Source of the DNA: CBDDBU01 sp965226045
Lineage (GTDB): Bacteria > Pseudomonadota > Alphaproteobacteria > VGEJ01
Assembly: GCA_965226045.1 (NCBI GenBank)
Contig: CBDDBU010000026.1
Location: forward strand, 124,001 to 188,000
Direction of reading: 5' to 3'
DNA length: 64,000 nt
A program made the position numbers and the translations under genes. Position 1 is the first letter of the stretch. Every line of letters begins with the position of its first letter. The notes under the pieces were generated by a model. The model saw only the letters and a program-made list of their open reading frames with translations, had not been told where the DNA came from and did no database searches. Of the stretch, positions 59,053 to 64,000 are shown one piece after another.

Positions 59053-59108
59053 CCGGCGTTTCGGCATCGGTCTCGCGCACGGATCCGAGACGACGGGCGG
59101 CGGTCCGC

Positions 59109-59405
59109 CTAAATACACTTCTCGCCGTTGAAGAACGCCTTGCGCCAGCGCGTGACCTTGATGTCGGCGAACAGGCCGCCCTTGGTAAAGGGATCGTTCT
59201 GTATGAAAGCCTCGGCTTCCGCGCGATCTTCGGTATCGACGATGATGCAGCCGCCATGGCCGCCCGAGCCATCGTCGCTCAGCAGCGCCCCACCGGCCAA
59301 CAGCTTGTCCTGATGAGCGATCAAATAATCGAGGTGTATGGGCCTGAGTTCGTTCCGAAGTTCAAGCGAGTCGGGCTCGTCGGTCGTAAGAATGAGGTAG
59401 GGCAT
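59109..59405 (-). CDS. YciI-like protein
   Basis: A 98-aa ferredoxin-like protein of the YciI family, of uncertain function. It has the family pattern RPIHLDYLIAHQDKLLAGGA near residue 22 (containing the conserved His), then GCIIVDTEDRAEAEAFIQND and PFTKGGLFADIKVTRW. The length is normal. It follows ilvE by 36 bp on the same strand, so they may be cotranscribed. Confidence 0.9.
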   Translation of the reverse strand: MPYLILTTDEPDSLELRNELRPIHLDYLIAHQDKLLAGGALLSDDGSGGHGGCIIVDTEDRAEAEAFIQNDPFTKGGLFADIKVTRWRKAFFNGEKCI

Positions 59406-59441
59406 CTAACTCTCCACTTTGGTGCGGGGCGTGGCCAGTCT

Positions 59442-60326
59442 TCACGCCGCGACGCGACGGCGAACCAGGGCCTCGTAGTCTTCCATCAACGTCCGGGTCA
59501 CGGGCCCCACCTGGTAGTTGTGGCCGTCTATCTCGCCGATGGGCGTCACCTCGGCGGCGGTGCCAGTCAAGAAGACCTCATCGGCGTCGCCAAGTTCATC
59601 GGGCATGATGCGCCGTTCGACAATCTCATAGCCGCGCCCGCGCGCTAGGCCGATGACGGTTCGCCGGGTAATGCCATCGAGAAAGCAGTCGGGTATCGGC
59701 GTATGCATGACCCCGTCCATCACCAGGAAAATGTTAGCGCCGGTCGCTTCCGCGATCCGGCCCTTCCAGTCCAGCATCAGCGCATCGTCGTAGCCCTCGC
59801 GCTCGACCGCATGCTTGCTCAGGGTGCAAATCATGTAGAGCCCGGCCGCCTTGGCCATCACCGGCGCGGTTTCAGGCGAGGGCCGCTTCCAGGGGGCCGT
59901 CTTGAGGCGAATACCCTTGAGCCGCGCCTCGGGCGTGAAATACGAGGGCCATGCCCAGGCGGCGATCGCCAGGTTGGCTCTGGTTGACTGGGCTGACACG
60001 CCCATCATCTCGCTGCCGCGCCAGGCGACCGCGCGAACATATCCGTCCGATATCTTCATGGCCGCAAGCAATTGGCGTTTGGCTGCGTCGATCTCGGCAG
60101 TCGTGAACGGCAGCTCGAAATCAAGGTAGCTCGCCGAACCCGCCAGCCGCTCGCTGTGCTCGGTGATCTTGAAAATCTCGCCCTCGTAGGCCCGCTCGCC
60201 CTCAAACACGCAACTCGCGTAGTGCAGACCGTGGCTCAAGACGTGACACTTCGCGTCGCGCCAAGGAATGAGCGATCCGTTCCACCAGATCACCCCGTCA
60301 CGATCATCAAATGGCATGAGAGACAT
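59442..60326 (-). CDS. ilvE: Branched-chain amino acid aminotransferase
   Basis: Class IV PLP aminotransferase for leucine, isoleucine and valine. The 294-aa protein has WWNGSLIPWRDAKCHVLSHG near residue 13, HYASCVFEGERAYEGEIFKI, the PLP-lysine region TLSKHAVEREGYDDALMLD and EATGANIFLVMDGVMHTPIP near residue 190, and TGTAAEVTPIGEIDG near the end. The ATG at 60326 has GAGGGG about 10 nt upstream. Divergent from the marR gene. Confidence 0.94.
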   Translation of the reverse strand: MSLMPFDDRDGVIWWNGSLIPWRDAKCHVLSHGLHYASCVFEGERAYEGEIFKITEHSERLAGSASYLDFELPFTTAEIDAAKRQLLAAMKISDGYVRAVAWRGSEMMGVSAQSTRANLAIAAWAWPSYFTPEARLKGIRLKTAPWKRPSPETAPVMAKAAGLYMICTLSKHAVEREGYDDALMLDWKGRIAEATGANIFLVMDGVMHTPIPDCFLDGITRRTVIGLARGRGYEIVERRIMPDELGDADEVFLTGTAAEVTPIGEIDGHNYQVGPVTRTLMEDYEALVRRRVAA

Positions 60327-60397
60327 TGGGGACCGTCCCCTCGGCAACGTTATCGGTTCGGTTGCGCCAGCTTACATTGTAGGCCATATATGTCAAC

Positions 60398-60895
60398 ATG
60401 GCTGACGCAAAATCGAGCGCCGCCAATCCGTTGTTCCTGCGCGACGAGGAGTTGCGTCAGGGCATCGAGCTGTTGTTCTACGCCTATCGCGACTTCACCA
60501 GCGATGTCGATGTCATCTTGCGCGAGTATGACTTCGGCCGTGCTCATCATCGGGTCATCCACTTCGTTGGTCGAAACCCGGGTATCACGGTGGCCCAACT
60601 CCTCGCTATCCTGCGCATCACCAAACAGAGTCTGTCGCGTGTGCTGGGCCAACTCGTCTCGGGCGAATTCATCCGCCAGGAAAAGGGCCGTGCCGATCGC
60701 AGGCAACGTCTTTTGTACCTCACCGGCAATGGCGTGGAGATCGAGCGCCGTCTCTCCCAACCGCAACGCGAACGCGTCGCCCGCGCCTATCGGGAGGCCG
60801 GCGCCGAGGCCGTCGCCGGCTACCGCCAGGTCCTTCTCGGCCTGATCGACGAGGTCGATCGCGACGGCGTGCTGCGCGCGACCCTCCGCTCCTAG
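60398..60895 (+). CDS. MarR-family transcriptional regulator (PetP-like)
   Basis: A 165-aa winged-helix regulator. The DNA-binding region is GITVAQLLAILRITKQSLSR (residues about 62-81) followed by the wing EKGRADRRQRLLYLTGNG. It is followed by an OmpR-type regulator 7 bp downstream, the order of petP-petR known from Rhodobacter. The 71-bp gap to ilvE contains ACATTGTAGGCCATATATGT, an imperfect palindrome that could be its operator, and a possible TTGCGC/CATATA promoter with 17-bp spacing. Confidence 0.9.
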   Translation: MADAKSSAANPLFLRDEELRQGIELLFYAYRDFTSDVDVILREYDFGRAHHRVIHFVGRNPGITVAQLLAILRITKQSLSRVLGQLVSGEFIRQEKGRADRRQRLLYLTGNGVEIERRLSQPQRERVARAYREAGAEAVAGYRQVLLGLIDEVDRDGVLRATLRS

Positions 60896-60902
60896 GCCCG
60901 CC

Positions 60903-61610
60903 ATGCCGGCCCCAGACAACGAGGCTGTCGGGAGGGGCGCTGGCCCGGCTCACCTGCTGGTTGTTGACGACGACGAGCGGCTGCGCGAGTTGATCGCCCG
61001 CTTCCTCGCCGAGAACGGCTTCCGGGTCACCTCGGCGGCGAACGCGGAGGACGCGCGCGCCAAGATGGCTGGCATCGACTTTGATCTTGTCGTACTCGAC
61101 GTCATGATGCCCGGCGAAAGTGGATTCGAACTCGCGACCTGGGTGCGGCGCGATAGCCAGGTGCCGATTCTGATGCTGACCGCGATGGACGAGGTCGAGC
61201 AGCGTATCGCCGGCCTCGAACACGGCGCCGACGATTACCTCGCCAAACCTTTCGAGCCGCGCGAACTGCTCCTGCGGATACGCGGTATCTTGCGGCGCGG
61301 CGGCCGGCCTGAAAGCAAGCCGTCGGGCGTCGCCTTTGGCGAGTTTTATTTTGATATCGAGCGTCGCGAACTTCGTCGCGCTGGCGCGCTCGTTCACCTG
61401 ACGTCAGCGGAATCAGCGTTGCTCGGCGTGTTTGCCCGTCAGCCGGGGGTGGTTCTCTCGCGCGACCGCCTGCGGGCACAAAGCGGCGGCGGCGCGCGCA
61501 CCATCGATGTGCAAATCACCCGGCTCAGGCGTAAGATTGAGGCCGACCCGCGCGCCCCTCGCTACCTCTGCACCGCATGGGGAGAAGGCTACTTACTACT
61601 GGCCGATTAG
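60903..61610 (+). CDS. OmpR-family response regulator (PetR-like)
   Basis: A 235-aa two-component regulator. The receiver domain starts at LLVVDDDERLRELIARFLAE near residue 18; the phosphoacceptor is D66 in DLVVLDVMMPGESG, with the conserved Lys in DDYLAKPFEPREL. The C-terminal winged-helix domain has LTSAESALLGVF and IDVQITRLRRKIEADP. It lies 7 bp after the marR gene and its 3' end is 35 bp before the kinase start, so the three genes are very likely one operon. Confidence 0.94.
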   Translation: MPAPDNEAVGRGAGPAHLLVVDDDERLRELIARFLAENGFRVTSAANAEDARAKMAGIDFDLVVLDVMMPGESGFELATWVRRDSQVPILMLTAMDEVEQRIAGLEHGADDYLAKPFEPRELLLRIRGILRRGGRPESKPSGVAFGEFYFDIERRELRRAGALVHLTSAESALLGVFARQPGVVLSRDRLRAQSGGGARTIDVQITRLRRKIEADPRAPRYLCTAWGEGYLLLAD

Positions 61611-61645
61611 AATCCGGTCGGGTCGCGCGCAGCCGGAGATATTGT

Positions 61646-62977
61646 GTGCTCAAGCGGCTGTTGCCACACACGCTGTTCGGACGGGCGCTGTTGATGATTG
61701 TCACGCCGCTCGTTTTGGTCGCGCTGGTGACGGCATACGTTTTCTACGAGCGCCACTGGGAGACGGTAAGCCGCCGGCTCGCCCTGGGCGTCGCTGGCGA
61801 CATCGCCATGGTCATTCGCTCGCTCCCTCACTACCGGATCGCCGATCAGCGCGTCCGGTATCTCGCGGCCGTGGAGCACAACTACAACCTGTCGGTCGAG
61901 GTACTGGCGGCGACCGATCTACCCAACGAGGTCATGTCCGCCGGTCTCGGTGGCCGCCGCCTCTATCGGGTGTTGACCGACGCCCTGCGCGAGCGGCTGA
62001 CGGCTCCCTTCCACATCGACGCGCGAAGCCGCGCCGACTCGGTTGAGATCCTGGTCGCGTTGGACGGGGCCACGCTGCGCGTGATTACGTCGCGCAAACG
62101 GATCACCAGCACCACCACGGCCGTCTTCATACTATGGCTGGTGGGCTCGTCGCTGGTGGTCATAGCGGTCGCGATCCTCTTCCTGCGCAATCAGATGCGG
62201 CCGATCCGGCGATTGGCTGAGATCGCGGACGCATTCGGCAAGGGTCGCGAGGCTGGTCCGATCAAGCCGGCAGGGGCCATCGAGATCCGCCAAGCCACCA
62301 CCGCCTTCGTCGCCATGCGCGAACGTATACGGCGCCAATTGGAACAGCGCACCGAAATGCTCGCCGGGGTCTCACACGACCTCCGCACCCCACTCACGCG
62401 CATGAAGTTGCAGATCGCGCTGCTCGGCGACCCGCCCAGGATGGAAGATCTGAACGTCGAGGATATCGAGGCCGATATCGCGGCGATGGAGCGGATGGTG
62501 GGAGCTTATCTCGGCTTTGCTCGCGGCGATGGCGGCGAGGTCGCGGTCGTTACCGACCTCTCCGAGTTGCTTGAGCGCATCGTGAGGGATGCCCGACGCG
62601 ACGGGGGCACCACCATCGATTTGGTCGCGGCGGGTGCGATATCGGTGCCGCTCAAGCCCAACGCGTTTCGCCGTTGCGTGCAGAACCTGATCGACAACGC
62701 GCGGCGGGGCGCCCGTCGAATCGCCATCACCGTCAGCCGCACGACCGCCGCCATCGAGATCACCATCGACGACGACGGACCCGGCATTCCGCCCGACCAG
62801 CGCGAAGCCGTCTTCAGAGCCTTCCATCGGCTGGACGCCGCGCGCAACCCCGATCAAAGTGGCGTTGGGCTCGGGCTGACCATCGCTCGCGACGTTATGC
62901 GCGGCCATGGCGGCGACATCACGCTTACTGACTCGCCGCTCGGCGGCCTACGGGCGCGCCTCCGACTTCCCGTCTAA
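61646..62977 (+). CDS. Two-component sensor histidine kinase (EnvZ-like)
   Basis: A 443-aa membrane kinase, probable partner of the regulator just upstream. Two transmembrane segments (about 14-34 and 158-181) flank a periplasmic sensor domain of about 120 residues. A HAMP linker follows, then the phosphorylated H244 in AGVSHDLRTPLTRMKLQIAL, the N box QNLIDNARRG, and GVGLGLTIARDVMRGHGGD in the ATPase domain. I start at GTG 61646 with GGAG 7 nt upstream; the open frame continues back into the regulator gene. Confidence 0.92.
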   Translation: MLKRLLPHTLFGRALLMIVTPLVLVALVTAYVFYERHWETVSRRLALGVAGDIAMVIRSLPHYRIADQRVRYLAAVEHNYNLSVEVLAATDLPNEVMSAGLGGRRLYRVLTDALRERLTAPFHIDARSRADSVEILVALDGATLRVITSRKRITSTTTAVFILWLVGSSLVVIAVAILFLRNQMRPIRRLAEIADAFGKGREAGPIKPAGAIEIRQATTAFVAMRERIRRQLEQRTEMLAGVSHDLRTPLTRMKLQIALLGDPPRMEDLNVEDIEADIAAMERMVGAYLGFARGDGGEVAVVTDLSELLERIVRDARRDGGTTIDLVAAGAISVPLKPNAFRRCVQNLIDNARRGARRIAITVSRTTAAIEITIDDDGPGIPPDQREAVFRAFHRLDAARNPDQSGVGLGLTIARDVMRGHGGDITLTDSPLGGLRARLRLPV

Positions 62978-63102
62978 ACGAGATCAGCGCGGGACACGGT
63001 AGAGAAAACTGACATCAGTGTGACGGATGACCCGTCCAATTCGGCGCAGGGTCAATTACTATACTCATCATTCGGTCTTTCCATGGCAGTGATGACGCCC
63101 GC

Positions 63103-63327
63103 GTGAAGAACAGCAACACCCAATTGGGCATCGGGATGACTGGCATGATCGTGGCCGCGGTGTGCGTTTTCACCCCAGGTCCCGCGATCGTTCTCGATGT
63201 AGCCGGGTACTCCGGCATCCGAGGCTGGCTCGATCCGGCGCTGTTCGCCGCGCTCGTCGGCTTTGTCGGTCTGTTCGTCTATGGCGCCGTCAATCGCGTC
63301 CGCGCGCCTGTCCGCGAGCGCGATTGA
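63103..63327 (+). CDS. Small MerF-like two-helix membrane protein lacking the cysteine pairs
   Basis: A 74-aa protein with two hydrophobic helices (about 8-32 and 46-66). The pattern VCVFTPGPAIVLDVAGYSGI then GWLDPALFAALVGFVGLFVY closely follows mercury transporters of the MerF type (CCFTP, then a GL-x-A-x-x-GWLD-like turn). MerF uses vicinal cysteine pairs to pass Hg(II); here only one Cys remains (CVFTP), so mercury transport is doubtful. GTG start. No other mer gene is nearby. Confidence 0.6.
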   Translation: MKNSNTQLGIGMTGMIVAAVCVFTPGPAIVLDVAGYSGIRGWLDPALFAALVGFVGLFVYGAVNRVRAPVRERD

Positions 63328-63413
63328 TCGCGTGCATCGACACCTTCCAGAACGCCCGATACTGTAGCCGACCCTGAGTCGATTGGACTCGTGGCGGTCC
63401 GGAGGGTGATGTA

Positions 63414-64000
63414 GTGGCGAAGGTGTTAGCCTATGGCGCGTTGGTGCCAGCGGCGGCCGCAGTCCTCGCGAAGCGGGCCGATATCGACACGGTGACCATA
63501 GCAGGCGGGGACATCGAACTCCTTCACCGTGAGGTCGCGAAGGCCGAGGCGGTCATCGCCCGCTACCTCCCGTTCGACCGCGAGACCATTGCACGCGCCG
63601 AGCGCCTCAAGGTCGTCGCGCGATACGGCGTCGGCTATGACAACATCGATGTCCAAGCGCTGACCGAGCGCGGCATCCCGCTCGCCACGGTCGGCGAGGC
63701 CAACGCCGTGACCGTGTCCGAGCACGCGCTATTCATGATGTTGGCGCTGGCCAAGCAGGGCATTGCCTACGACCGCGCCAGCCGCACCGGCGACTGGGAC
63801 CGGCGCGAGTCCCTGGCCGCGTTCGAACTGTGGCGAAAGACACTGCTGATTGTCGGCTTTGGCCGTGTCGGCAGCCGGGTCGCTGAGCGTTGCCTGGCAT
63901 TCGGCATGCGCGTCCTCGTCTACGACCCCTACGTTCCCCAGAGCGACGTAGAGGCGCGCGGCGCGGTGCCTGTCGCGGATCTCGACGCGGCGATACCGGA
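63414..64000 (+). CDS. D-2-hydroxyacid dehydrogenase family protein (SerA-like), 3' end beyond the window
   Basis: The first 195 codons of an NAD-dependent D-2-hydroxyacid dehydrogenase, the family of phosphoglycerate and glyoxylate/hydroxypyruvate reductases. Start is GTG 63414 with GGAGG 9 nt upstream. Visible motifs are AERLKVVARYGVGYDNIDVQ near residue 68, NAVTVSEHALFMMLALAKQ near residue 100, and the dinucleotide-binding LLIVGFGRVGSRVAERCLAF near residue 143. The catalytic Arg/Glu/His region is partly outside, so the substrate cannot be judged. Confidence 0.88.
   Translation, partial: MAKVLAYGALVPAAAAVLAKRADIDTVTIAGGDIELLHREVAKAEAVIARYLPFDRETIARAERLKVVARYGVGYDNIDVQALTERGIPLATVGEANAVTVSEHALFMMLALAKQGIAYDRASRTGDWDRRESLAAFELWRKTLLIVGFGRVGSRVAERCLAFGMRVLVYDPYVPQSDVEARGAVPVADLDAAIP

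Overview
The window reads as chromosome from a high-GC alphaproteobacterium, most like a Rhodospirillales-type organism. The evidence is the gene order: amidase - rnpB - mraZ - dcw cluster, mdh-sucCDAB-lpd, acnA next to a complete ccmABCDEFGHI set, thrS-infC, and ilvE-marR-response regulator-kinase. MurE carries the DNPR motif of the meso-diaminopimelate type, as expected for a Gram-negative. No tRNA, 16S/23S rRNA or CRISPR array was seen.

Layout. 1-16757: the complete division and cell-wall (dcw) cluster on the minus strand, mraZ-rsmH-ftsL-ftsI-murE-murF-mraY-murD-ftsW-murG-murC-murB-ddl-ftsQ-ftsA-ftsZ (ftsZ runs off the left edge), tightly packed with many 4-nt overlaps. 16791-18476: first copy of an IS1182-like insertion sequence. 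18477-21721: a five-fold TGGG repeat (putative MraZ operator) with a candidate promoter, RNase P RNA, a cell-wall amidase, an EamA transporter and a DjlA-like co-chaperone. 21810-27498: a fused HyuA/HyuB oxoprolinase-like enzyme, an unrecognised 194-aa protein, a small cytochrome c and a second EamA transporter. 27570-37960: the TCA-cycle operon mdh-sucC-sucD-sucA-sucB-lpd on the minus strand, split between sucB and lpd by the second IS copy. 38151-43844: htpG, a palindromic repeat element, a broken DUF1223 gene and acnA. 44103-52349: cytochrome c maturation genes ccmA to ccmI, with one opposite-strand flavin-oxidase-family gene between ccmB and ccmC. 52425-54959: thrS-infC, infC appearing to start at ATA. 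54960-59405: a scarred region with the third IS copy, short repeats, a C14 tract, a NUDIX gene, a gene whose two frames meet in a G22/C22 tract, yciB and a YciI-like gene. 59442-64000: ilvE, a MarR / OmpR / histidine kinase set, a MerF-like small membrane protein and the start of a D-2-hydroxyacid dehydrogenase.

How it fits together. Most of the window is housekeeping: peptidoglycan precursor synthesis and septation, the oxidative TCA half-cycle (aconitase, 2-oxoglutarate dehydrogenase, succinyl-CoA synthetase, malate dehydrogenase), and the machinery that attaches haem to c-type cytochromes. The unusual layer is the mobile DNA. Three IS copies of 1686 bp (counting the flanking CTAGs) differ by only one or two bases, all point the same way and all sit in CTAG. 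Copy 1 lies between mraZ and its apparent MraZ-binding repeats and promoter. Copy 2 lies between sucB and lpd, where the duplicated CTAG supplies the stop codon of sucB and part of the ribosome-binding site of lpd. The best leads for follow-up are the displaced dcw control region, the C22 tract that sets the reading frame of a hypothetical gene, the ATA start of infC, and the 67-bp triple repeat that grows out of the 3' end of the transposase gene.
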